Shown in pieces: positions 38,345 through 48,135 of a DNA stretch of 64,000 nt. Source of the stretch: Watersipora subatra (taxonomy: Eukaryota > Bryozoa > Gymnolaemata > Cheilostomatida > Watersiporidae); NCBI RefSeq assembly GCF_963576615.1, contig NC_088717.1, positions 29,615,213-29,679,212 on the forward strand, written 5' to 3'. The translations under genes and the position numbers were made by a program. The notes under the pieces were generated by a model. The model made no database searches, was not told where the DNA came from, and saw nothing but the letters and a program-made list of their open reading frames with translations. Positions within the stretch are counted from its first letter, which is position 1; each line of letters starts with the position of its first letter.

Positions 38345-39523
38345 TGGGTGCCATTACCGTGCCTCAACCGTAGGGTGCCATTTTCTGTTCACGAAAAATT
38401 AGAAAAGCATTTGGATGAGTTATGCTTTTTAAACATCAATGAACCAGTAGAGGGGCCGACAACATGGAGTAGCGGGGTGGTTATTGTGCCAAAGGCTGAT
38501 GGCAGCATTAGGTTGTGTGTAGATATGAGGCAGGCCAACAGAGCCATAATCAGACATCACTACCCTGTGCCCACGGTGGATGAGCTAGTGCTAGACATGA
38601 ACGGGTCTAAGGTTTTCTCGAAAATTGACATGAAAATGGGGTTTCATCAATTCGTTTTAAACAAAAAGCCTAGGGATATTACAACATTTACCACCCATGC
38701 TGGTCAATACCGTAACAAACGGCTTAGCTTTGGTATTTGCGCTGCCCCTGAAATATACCAAAGGAAAGTTGCCGACATAATTGCAGGGATTCCAGGAGTC
38801 GTGAACTTAGCTGACGATATAGTAGTAAATGCAGGTAACATGGCAGAGCATAATGAACGCTTAGAATTGACACTTGAGCGACTAGAAAAGGCAGGGCTAA
38901 CTGTGAATGAAGGCAAGTGTGTTTTTGGGGCCGAGCAGATCACTTTTGTAGGACATAGAATCTCTAGCCGGGGGGTTGATCCAGGCTCAGACAAGGTTGA
39001 GGCCATATCAGGAGCATCAGTACCAAAAACTGTAGGGGAATTGAAAAGTTTTCTAGGGTTAGTGAGCTATTGTTCAAGGTTTATTCCTGATTTCGCATCT
39101 AGAACGGAGTTGTTGCAAAGCATGACCATCGGCAAGCAGTCTGAAATGCAACTGGAGTTTGGGGGGCAGGAATTGAAGGCTTTTCAGGATTTGAAATGTG
39201 CGTTAGCTCATACAAGGACACTGGCGTTTTTTGACTTGGAGTCCGATACTTTGCTATACACAGATGCAAGTCCCGTGGGCTTAGAGTGTGTGCTCGTTCA
39301 AGTACAGGGAGGGGTTGATAGGGTCATCTGCTATGCTTCGAGAGCGTTGACTCAAGTTGAGAAACGATATTGTCAGACAGAAAAAGAAGCTTTGGCCATA
39401 GTCTGGGCATGCGAAAGGCTCCACCATTATTTGTTTGGGATTAAATTCACTCTCATGACAGATCACCAGCCATTGGAGGTGATCTATGCAATCACGAAAA
39501 GAAATCTCCCTCTGCTCAAATAG
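38345..39523 (+). pseudogene. Gypsy-1 reverse transcriptase and RNase H
   Basis: Same frame as the protease. RT motifs in order: SGVVIVPKADGSIRLCVDMR, YPVPTVDEL, FSKIDMKMGFHQ (first Asp), then NLADDIVV, where the usual Y(V/I)DD is LADD, and FVGHRIS. RNase H follows with LLYTDASPVGLECVL, CYASRALTQVEKRYCQTEKE and MTDHQPLE. The frame stops at 39521-39523 just after the RNase H core. Confidence 0.88.
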
Positions 39524-39650
39524 AGAGGTGGAATATTTAAAGGCCCTTAATAGAGAGGTGGAATATTCAATGACCCTTTAATATAGAATATATTAAAGGG
39601 TCTTTGTTCAATAACCCTTTAATATAGAATATATTAAAGGGTCATTGAAC
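39524..39650 (+). repeat. Duplicated palindromes replacing the RNase H-integrase linker of Gypsy-1
   Basis: Two near-identical palindromes (39572-39602 and about 39613-39642; arms gaccctttaatata / tatattaaagggtc around gaa) follow a repeated agaggtggaatatt. They occupy the place where related polyproteins encode the linker ending in NIADCLSR, which reappears at about 39648. Confidence 0.8.
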
Positions 39651-40166
39651 ATTGCAGACTGCTTATCTAGAATGGTGACGGGTCAATATAGATCTCCAGT
39701 GGAGTCTGTAGAAGACACTGAGCTTTTTGTTAGGCAGGTAGTTGTGGACGATTTATTAGGTTTTGAGGCAATAACGGCTAAACAGGTTGAGAGAATATCT
39801 GACAGAGATGGGGAATTGGGTTATGTAAGGCGTTCAATAGCTGAAGGTTCATTTGACAATGCACCAAAAGACATAGCAAAACAATTTAGACCCGTTATTG
39901 ATGAGCTGTGTATTATTGGCCAAACAGTGTTGAGGGGAAACAGGATAGTTGTACCGGTGAAGTTGAGACATAAAATAATTGAGCCGGGACACGAAGGACA
40001 TCTTGGTATTGTGGGTACTAAGCGTAACTTGAGAACGAGGGTCTGGTGGCCGGGTATGGATGCAGAAATAGAATGCTATGTGAAGCGGTGCAAGGGTTGT
40101 CAATTAGTAGGTCAGGCACAGGAAAGAGACCCAGTTAGAGTCACTGAGTTGCCAAATGGGCCCTAG
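39645..40166 (+). pseudogene. Gypsy-1 integrase, N-terminal part
   Basis: Begins with the NIADCLSRM end of the linker and contains the HHCC zinc-binding domain (HEGHLGIVGTKRNLRTRVWW then CKGCQLVG). It ends at TAG 40164-40166, where family members have a Trp before the first catalytic Asp; the frame continues unchanged after it, so this is a point nonsense change. Confidence 0.85.
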
Positions 40167-41204
40167 GAAGACTTAGCATGCGACTTATTGGGTCCACTAG
40201 AGAATGGTAGATATATATTTGTCGTGGTAGATTACTATAGCAGGTTTTATGAGTGTGTATTCATGCAGTCCATTGTTAGCTGCAAAATCATAGAAGCTTT
40301 GGTTGAGATTTTTGACAAGCATGGACTGCCTTTGAGCTTAAAATCAGATAATGGACCTCAGTTTATTTCTCGGGAGTTTGCTGGATACATTGAAAGTATG
40401 GGCATTAGGCATGATTTAGTGACACCGCGATGGCCCGAGTCTAATGGGGAGGTAGAGCGTCAGAATCGTTCTTTGATGAAGAGAGTTAGGACTGCCATAG
40501 CTGAGGGTAGGAGCGTAGCAGGGGAGTTAAGGAAATACCTGTTGGCTTACAGAAACACGCCAAATTCGATCACTGGTAAATCTCCGTCAGAAATGCTTTT
40601 TGGGCGAAAATTACGGGTAAAGGTCCCTCAGGTGCAAGATATCTTTGGGGAGTTGGAGGAACGGGATCGTGATGCGGAAGTAAAAAATCAGATGGTTGTC
40701 AAACGTAATCAGAACAAGTCGGGGCACGACTTGGAGGTGGGCGATTTAGTGTTGTTGAAAAGGGATACTCAGTCAAAATGCCAGACACCATTCCATTATG
40801 ATCCATATAAAGTGCGAGAAGTATGCAGTCCCATGTTGACGTTAGAGTCGGTAGATCGCAAAATAGTGAAACATAATGTAACGCATGTTAGACGTTTTCA
40901 CTCCCCGGAAACTAATTTACCTGTTGTAGATGAAGCTGGAAATAGTGGAGGAACCACCCTACCACCAGCCCGAAACTGTGATTATGACCGCCGACCAACA
41001 AGACCACAGACCGACATTGCTTGTTGGGATTCAGTACGAGAGGAGCCGGACACACCAGTTCGACCGGATACGCCCGCAAGAAAACTACCCGCTAGTCTAA
41101 TCACCCCGATGAGTGGACGAGACAGTGCGCTTGACAGTGAATCCTCAGCAAGGCCGATAAGAGACAGAAGACCACCGGCATATCTAAACAAATACATAAC
41201 ATGA
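40167..41204 (+). pseudogene. Gypsy-1 integrase catalytic core and C-terminus
   Basis: In frame with the preceding segment. The catalytic triad is present: LACDLLGP (D), LKSDNGPQF (D) and ESNGEVERQNRSLM (E). LAYRNTPNSITGKSPSEMLF follows, then a basic C-terminal region ending ...NKYIT at 41204. Translation would need restart or readthrough because of the upstream stop. Confidence 0.88.
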
Positions 41205-41536
41205 ACTAAGCCGTCAACGCATACATTAGCTATAAAGGGATCAAACCCTAGCCTGAGTCACTCGAGATAACGGCACAGACATCCCGAGTGCTTGTAAGGG
41301 AAAGCACACCCGCCCTATTATGGGGGCATGCCTGGAACAGAGATTTCCCAGCTGCGGCTGGGTTTATTATGCTGCCAGGGTTCAATTTACGGCGTCCGCA
41401 ACAGACGTTTAGACTAATATAAATGGCTAAAATGCAATAATGTCATAATTATATATATATATATATATATATGTATTTGTGGGTTTGATAATATTTCTTA
41501 TTACTGACTAGCTAAATCTTATACGTAAACATGAGG

Positions 41537-41771
41537 TGTAATATCCTAGACATTGGAATTGTCTTCCCTATTGCTGGGTTTTGTAAACAAGTTAATTGTC
41601 ATAGGTATGACAGGATTCAAGCCTCGTTCTGAATTGAAAGTCAGCACATTAGGCTGTCTTATTATGTAAGCTTTCTTTTGAATTGCCGCTGCTGAGCTGT
41701 ACAGTCGTGTATTTATAATCTGATTATTGTGTGAATACATCTGACACTTATATAATTACAACGATGTTATA
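41537..41771 (+). repeat. Gypsy-1 3' LTR (235 bp)
   Basis: Same ends as the 5' LTR, followed directly by the CCCAT target duplication. Confidence 0.95.
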
Positions 41772-41776
41772 CCCAT

Positions 41777-42505
41777 TTACTACAACATACTGTTTCCTTT
41801 TATGTAAAAGTCCTTACTCCAACAAATAACATTACCATGAGATCCGATGCCTTTCAGCCTAACTATCAGTTTACCGTATCACAAGCCTTTAAAAGTTCCT
41901 GCAAAAAGATTCTAACAATACTTCCCTTATCTGATAACACTATAATAGTAATACGTAATCCAATTTATAAGAATAAGTTGTTAAAGCTGTTCGATCACAT
42001 ACATCAAAATTATAAACTTGTGGTAGGTTACCACTCAGCACCTGTTGTACAGTCGTGGTCAAAAATATTCTAGAATGAAGGACCGTTAGTTCTAGAGTGT
42101 TAGTTTAAACAAGAGAGCCAGATAATTAGCAGCACCGATAATTATAACAAATCAGTCCGAACCTTTGAAATACTTTTTAGAAAGTTAACCTTGCCGCAAA
42201 ATCAGACTATTGCGGGAACTGGGTAACCACCCAGCAGTTTTTGAGGGGACAGCCCTATGTTCCGCAAGGCCTTATGTTCCACAAATCGCAACGGCTCAAT
42301 CAGTAAATTTATTGCTGTCTAGACGTTGCGGACGTAAAAGTAAATGATGATTCGCCATAGCACATCAGCTCTGCCTATGTTTCTCACGCAAGGATATAAT
42401 AAACGCGCCTATTTCAACGGCGTCTTAGCTAAAAAAAACTATTCATCGTTTGACCTAAACACAGAATACGTGTGTACATGCAATAAGTATCCATTCAAAA
42501 AACGT
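41777..42505. other. Spacer between Gypsy-1 and R3
   Basis: A 78-codon open stretch (41837-42073, +) has no recognisable domain. Nothing else is supported. Confidence 0.35.
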
Positions 42506-42509
42506 TAGT

Positions 42510-43010
42510 GATATACAATGTACCGTTAAACCTCGTAAAACTTTTAATTGAACTGCTTCGGAGTGTTGCTCTTAACGAATGCCAGGTAAAGTAAGGTAAT
42601 CTTTGGATAAACTTCAAGAAAAATCGGCAAAATTGATCGTGGGTAAAACGCTCAAAAGAAAAAGATGTCTTCTCTTTTGAGCATTTCAGCAACGATCAAG
42701 TTTCGCCAATGTCAATCTAAAAAAACGTCCTGGCAATAACATTACCTCAAACAACAAACCAATCTCAAGTGATAGAAAAATCTCTATACTTTTTAATAAA
42801 AACGTTTTAAACTTTACATTAGAAGCATTTAATTTGAAACAAGCCATTTGTGCTTTTGATTTATATTATAGTTTGTATATGTTCATGCATCTACTAATAA
42901 ATAAGTAAATACATGGATTTGTGACAGTGCTCTGATAACTTGAACACACTGATAATTCGAACACTTTTGTTCGGTCCCTTGAAGTTGAGTTATCCGAGTT
43001 TCACTGTATG
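42510..43010 (+). mobile_element. MITE-like repeat R3, fuller copy
   Basis: Starts near ccgttaaacctcgtaaaact and ends gttatccgagtttcactgta, which are weak inverted complements in pogo style. It shares the central block around aacgatcaagtttcgccaat with 18560-18975. The interior contains an inverted repeat of cgctcaaaagaaaaagatg. No coding capacity. Confidence 0.6.
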
Positions 43011-43034
43011 TAATTTATTTTGGTGCATCATTAA

Positions 43035-44826
43035 CCCATTCAGGGCTAATTAGTTATTGGTTGACTGCTCCCCCAGCCTAATTAATTTTTCACTAGCCTT
43101 ACAATTAAAATAGAGCTACACAAAATAGAGTATAACTAGAGTTCTTTTCAAAATAATCTTGATTTGTTTTTTGCAGCTTAACAAAGACCTTCCAGGCTAC
43201 AATTTGATATAAATTTTTGTGCACCTTTACAAATTCTACTAACCACAATTTCTAATAATTCTGTGAACTTTTTTTGATCAAAATTGTTTTTTATGTTTCA
43301 TAGCAGTTCACAAGCAGTTTTTTGGTACTGACATTGTTGGACCTATGTTAGATTGATAACAAACTTTATCAGCAGCAAATAAAAAAAAAGATTTCTCAAT
43401 TCCAGGCAATAGAACAGGTGTTACTAGCTCCTAACCAACACTACGTCACTGACAGTTTTATCAATTATATAATCAAACAATTTGTTAATTTATATTGAAA
43501 TGCATTGCAGAGGTTATTATGAATATATTATGCATAAAAAAGATACTCAAGTTACCAGCTAACAGACAATCAATCACCAGTAAAAAAATAGGTGTAAAAA
43601 TACAGTAAAATATATTGTAAAAAATACAGTAAAAATGAATATGCATGAAAACGAAACAATATATACATGTATAATATGGGTGTGTTCATAAAAAAATGAT
43701 GACATGGTGAGAGTTATTTGATGCCAACTACACATGCATATTTGCTCCCATTATAAGTTAGTTGATGCAGTATTCATCAGATAATGGTGTTGAAGCCATA
43801 GGCTCATCATCAACGGCATCATCACTCACAAGCCCTTGACTGTCTTCACCTTCATGTAGCAAGTATGATCGGTAGTAAGCAACCTATTTGCTTTCAAACT
43901 TCTCGTACAGCCTAGAAAAAAATTGTGCTTTAGTAGCTTTTCAGGGTAAATACCTGATAACAAATTGAAAATAAGTAGTCTACTGCAGCTAACAATTGGT
44001 AATGCAAATTGCAAATATTTTTTGATACTGCAGATATAAACACAGAAAGTCATGAAGATGATTACTGTGGTAAGTGTCCCCTATAACCAATATTAGAGCC
44101 TAGTGGTTGGGGCTAGTTTATAGTAGATGTTGAGGTTGAGAACTATATGCTTGACTAATTGTGGGTTGAACAATTGGATATAAATGAAAAAAGAAATTTT
44201 TATTATCTTGTAGTTCTACAAGGAAATCATAAAACTATTATTTATTATGGGGTAATAGAGTGATGAGTTCATGCTGCAAAAAGATCTAAATTTTATTGGA
44301 TTGACAATGCTATAATCATGTGTATCATGAAAAAATCCATATCTTACACTGTTAGAATAAAGTTTGTTAAAAATTCACAAGAAAAATTTCGGCTTTTTAT
44401 CGTTTTTTTTCCGGTAAAATTCTATAAATAGCCACATAAAACTTACCTTCTTTTATCAGAAAATTCTCATTTTCTTCTTGAACATTACTTTCGTTGCTAT
44501 TTTTTTCCCCTGAGCTGATTACCACATCTAATTCACTTAAAAATGTTGCCATCGTTCGGATGAACATTTTCCAAAATGGCGATCAACAAATTTTCAAAAC
44601 AGTTGTTATCTATCACATAATTTGTTAGCTAAAACTTTCTTGTCCAATCACATATTTGGTATCAAAATGATGCCCAGACTCTTAAACTTCGTTTGGTGAA
44701 TGAATAAAACCGATGTACCTAACCAGCTAAGCAATAGAACAAATCAAAGTTTAACCCGAAGACTTCGGGAACGGGCCCTGGAGAGCACAACTCTTCCCGA
44801 AGTGATCGGGAACAGTCTTGAGTGGG
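43035..44826. mobile_element. TTAA-flanked element (piggyBac-like ends)
   Basis: TTAA at 43031-43034 and 44827-44830 flank ends CCCATTCAGGGCTAATTAG and, complemented on the right, CCCACTCAAGACTGTTCCCG. CCC(A/T) ends next to TTAA are the piggyBac superfamily hallmark. The similarity between the two ends is short (about 10 bp), so this is moderately supported. No transposase is present, but a small spliced reading frame lies inside on the minus strand. Confidence 0.55.
43826..44567 (-). CDS. Small two-exon reading frame inside the TTAA element
   Basis: Exon 1 (44567-44447) begins MFIRTMATFLSELDVVISSG and is Glu/Asn/Ser-rich. It ends at an excellent donor (gtaagt). Exon 2 (43911-43826), after a strong pyrimidine tract and ctag acceptor, continues in frame as CTRSLKANRLLTTDHTCYMK and stops. 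The predicted product is about 68 aa. I recognise no domain. It could be the N-terminal remnant of a lost transposase, a captured gene fragment or chance. Clean splice signals and frame continuity are the only evidence. Confidence 0.3.
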
Positions 44827-44904
44827 TTAATTACAACAATTTTTAAGACATTTTAAACATTCAACATTCCGACGTTGATTCAACACGGAATCCACGTCGG
44901 AATA

Positions 44905-45047
44905 CTATTCATCACGGGCTAGCCGGGTCACGCACTCAAAGGATGTTCGCCACGCAAATACAAAACAAAAACAACATGCTGTTTTTGTTTTGTATGTGCG
45001 TGGCGAAAATCCTTGCGCCCGTGACCCGGCTAGCCCGTGCTATTCAT
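44905..45047. mobile_element. 127-bp hAT-like MITE with 8-bp target duplication
   Basis: The element 44913-45039 is almost entirely an inverted repeat with about 60-bp arms (cacgggctagccgggtcacg at each end; the inner arms meet at the centre with acatg). Perfect 8-bp duplications CTATTCAT lie at 44905-44912 and 45040-45047. An 8-bp duplication points to the hAT superfamily. Confidence 0.9.
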
Positions 45048-45405
45048 CGTATAGCAGTACGTATAAATCAAATTTCACCAAACCTTTAGAACAGTCGTTG
45101 ACAAAAATATTTTGCCGATGGAGGTAGTAACGACGCTTATGAATTACGAAAAGTTGAGGTTTACCTCTATGGCTTGGAATAAAGTGATTTTCTAAAGCGA
45201 TAGCAACCGTTTCGGTAGCCGTTGGGCAAAAAACAGTTCAAATTAACAGTGTTGAGTTCGAGTTATATAGAGCCATTTATCATTGCGTGGGAACGGACCA
45301 AGCAAATCCAGTCGAGTTAACCATGTGTTCGCTATATCCGAGGGCGAGTTATCCATGTTTCACTGTATATAGAAAATATAGCTAGAGAAAATGAAATGAT
45401 GAGAT

Positions 45406-45501
45406 TATGGCGCCTTACAGTGCCTCGCGTTGCGCGTTCACAACTCGAGTTGCACAACTCGAGTTGTGAACGCGCAACGCGAGGCACTGTAAGGCGCCAT
45501 A
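45406..45501. repeat. Perfect 96-bp palindrome made of FB1 termini
   Basis: Two identical 47-bp arms (tatggcgccttacagtgcct onward to caactcgagttg) are separated by the two bases ca. This is the FB1 terminal sequence in head-to-head form without any element interior. No flanking duplication was seen. Confidence 0.9.
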
Positions 45502-45562
45502 GCCATACCCAAGCCGAGTTCCTTCCAACAACAACTCGGCTTGAGAACATGGAACGCGAAGC

Positions 45563-46434
45563 TATGGCGCCTTACAGTGCCTTGCGTTGCGTGTTTGCAA
45601 CTCGAGTTGTTCAACTCGAGTTGCCGAGTTGTACAACTCGGCCTGGGTTTTTGATGAACTCGAGTTGTGCTACGCAAAACTAACACGGGTTTGTAAAAAA
45701 AGTAAAGTGAGTAATTGGGGTGTCTCGTTTACAGAACATTTACAGAAATTTAATAATAATAATTTAAATATATATACACATTTAAATTATATATATTGGC
45801 GATATTTACGCACATTTATTTCTATAAATATAACGAGACCAAAACAACTGTAGAATGTAAGAAGCAAACTAAAAGCCAATCTATGTGGGAGCTGGGCCAC
45901 TTCTTTTTCAAATGAAAAAGAGTTATCTCTCTAGAACCTGACAAGAAACTGTACACCGAAAATGAGCATAGAAATTATTTTAACGGCGTTTAATGATGCA
46001 CCAAAATAAATTCCATATATAGAAAATGTAGCTAGAGAAAATGAAAAGATGAGATGTTCTCAAGCCGAATTGTTGAACTCAAGTTGCTGTTAAAAAAACT
46101 CGGCCTGGATTTTTGATGAACTCGAGTTGTGTAACTCGAGTTATATTTACAAACTCGAGTTGGTAATTATAACTCGAGTTGTACAACTCGAGTTGCAAAC
46201 TCGGCACAGTATAATTTGCCATTAGCTCTAGTTTTACAGTACATACATACATAATTTAATTTCTATTAGCTAACAAGTGGCTATTGATGTACCATTGTTA
46301 ATATAACCAGATCTATGGTTATGCTATCGTAATACCAATATATTGCACCTTACTTTTACAAAGTCGCGTTGCGTGTTCACAACTCGAGTTGTGCAACTCG
46401 AGTTGTACAACTCGAGGCACTGTAAGGCGTCATA
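45563..46434 (+). mobile_element. Full-length fold-back element FB1 with 6-bp target duplication
   Basis: Termini TATGGCGCC and, at the right, ggcgtcata. CGAAGC occurs immediately outside both ends (45557-45562 and 46435-46440). The flanking sequence on both sides joins into a second, reverse-oriented FB1 relative (gagaacatggaacg...cgaagc | acttttttggtacatca), which confirms a nested insertion. The interior has repeated caactcgagttg palindromes and an AT-rich centre, with no protein. Confidence 0.88.
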
Positions 46435-46440
46435 CGAAGC

Positions 46441-46660
46441 ACTTTTTTGGTACATCATTGACATAATTTCTGTTTGATCATTTCCGGTGTTAATTCAGTT
46501 CTTGTCAGGTTCTAGAAAGGGAACTCTTTTTGTCATTTGAAAAAGAAGTAGCCCGACTACGAAATTGGTTTTCCAAAAAGGTTTACATAGGGCAGTAAAA
46601 TATTGGCTCCTGATTGGTTTAGTAATTGAGTTTTAGTAACCAAAACTTACATCATTACAT
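46441..46660 (-). repeat. Partial reverse FB1 relative (host of the nested copy)
   Basis: Contains the FB1 blocks cttgtcaggttctagaaagg and catttgaaaaagaagt in reverse orientation, truncated by the piggyBac insertion at the TTAA at 46660. Confidence 0.65.
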
Positions 46661-46779
46661 TAACCCTTTAGCGACCGGGCGCTTACGGCTGGAAATTCCC
46701 CAGCGTACCAGAGCATTTACTACGGCGATCTGAGCCTTCGACTCGACTGCGTAAAAACTGAATATACGTTCAGTAAACT

Positions 46780-47650
46780 TGAGGTAGATACATAAATTAA
46801 CATGCATAGGAATGCTGAGAAATTTCTCTACAAACTAATATATTTTTTATGTAAATAGCTTGCAATTGCTATCCTGCAGAAGTCTCAACTTGTTGAAGCT
46901 CCCAATATTTTATTTTCGTACGTCATTTTCAATTGTGTTTTCTAAATAATAGAAGTAATTGAAAATGTTGTATAAACAGTACTTATATGGATTCATATGT
47001 CCACAACAATTTGCAAAAGAAATTGGTCGCCCAAGAGCAATGAAAGTGGAGTTATGATCTCCGATGCAATGCGGGAGCGCCGCTCAAAATTCTCAGCGCG
47101 TGGCCCTAATGACAAGCGAAAAATGGAGGCTTGACATGGCCGCCTAAAATTGGTTATAACTTTCATGCTAACTGGCATACAGTCACAAATAAATATGCAC
47201 TAGAAAGCTTAGAAATTTCTCAAGAGGCTGCCGTTTATTTCCTGCAAATCGACTGTAAAAATTTTGGTCAGTGTTCTGATTCGACGAAGCTGTCAGCTTT
47301 TTACCATAAAATATCGATAATAAATATTTTTTTACAAGTAATACTTCTAAGAAAATAGTTTATGATAAGCATCTGCACGGCGGCAAATATGTTTGCTACA
47401 CGCAGCAAAAAAAATTGGTTGTCCAAGTGCATCAAAAGCAGAGTTAGGCGCTCATATGCATTGCGCGTGCAGCTCTTAGAAATGCTCATGACGCCATGTC
47501 TGTAAGCAGAGCACGAGAGGGCTGACAAGACCTGACAGGCTGTGCCATCACTGCTATAACTTTCGTGCAAATTGGCATTTAGCTGCAACTAAATATGCAT
47601 TTGAAAGCTGAGATTATTTTCTAGACTGATTTCTTCCTCCAGACAGCTTG
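46780..47650. repeat. Diverged tandem triplication inside piggyBac
   Basis: Segments around 47000-47240 and 47390-47640 share aattggt(c/t)g(c/t)ccaag, tcagcgcgtgg-like and ataactttc(a/g)tgc(t/a)aa blocks in the same order. A third, weaker relative ends near 46900. The period is about 390 bp. Confidence 0.65.
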
Positions 47651-48135
47651 CAAAGCTTTACAACTTGAGATATATATATATTGATAGTTATCATGTTTTT
47701 CTGATTTTAGTTATGATCTTATGCATTTCTCAAAACTATATTTATTTATTTTGCATATAAACACATGGCACAAATTCATGTGTGCTGCAGCAAAATTTAT
47801 TGTGCATAAAATGAATTGAGTCGTGAGCCTGCATTGGCACATTTGGTGAAGCAGCACAAGACAGAAGGCAAAATTTATTACGAGCACAAACTGCAAATCA
47901 TGGACTGCTAGAAAGCATGTGAACTGCACTCTTTGATTATATGGGTGCCCTAAAAAGGGTGGTCTGTAACAAATAAAACCTGTAAATGCACAACAAATAC
48001 AACCTGTAAATGTACAACAAATACAATACATAACAATACAATAAATACAATGACATTTTAGCAAGTGTATGTACAAAAGCAAGTGATACAAAGCAATGAA
48101 GCATTTGCACACGCTAAATAAATTTTAAGATGAAT

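Larger units (their letters stand above)
36632..41776 (+). mobile_element. Gypsy-1: Ty3/Gypsy LTR retrotransposon with 5-bp target duplication
   Basis: Identical-length LTRs (36637-36871 and 41537-41771), flanked by the 5-bp duplication CCCAT (36632-36636 and 41772-41776), bound a gag-pol region in the order capsid, zinc knuckle, protease, reverse transcriptase, RNase H, integrase. The LTRs differ at 4 of 235 positions, so insertion was recent. Even so the coding region is broken at several places: a TGA at 37643, a TAG at 38342, a stop plus palindromic filler at 39521-39650, and a TAG at 40164. It is therefore a defective copy that was mobilised in trans or died quickly. Confidence 0.95.
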
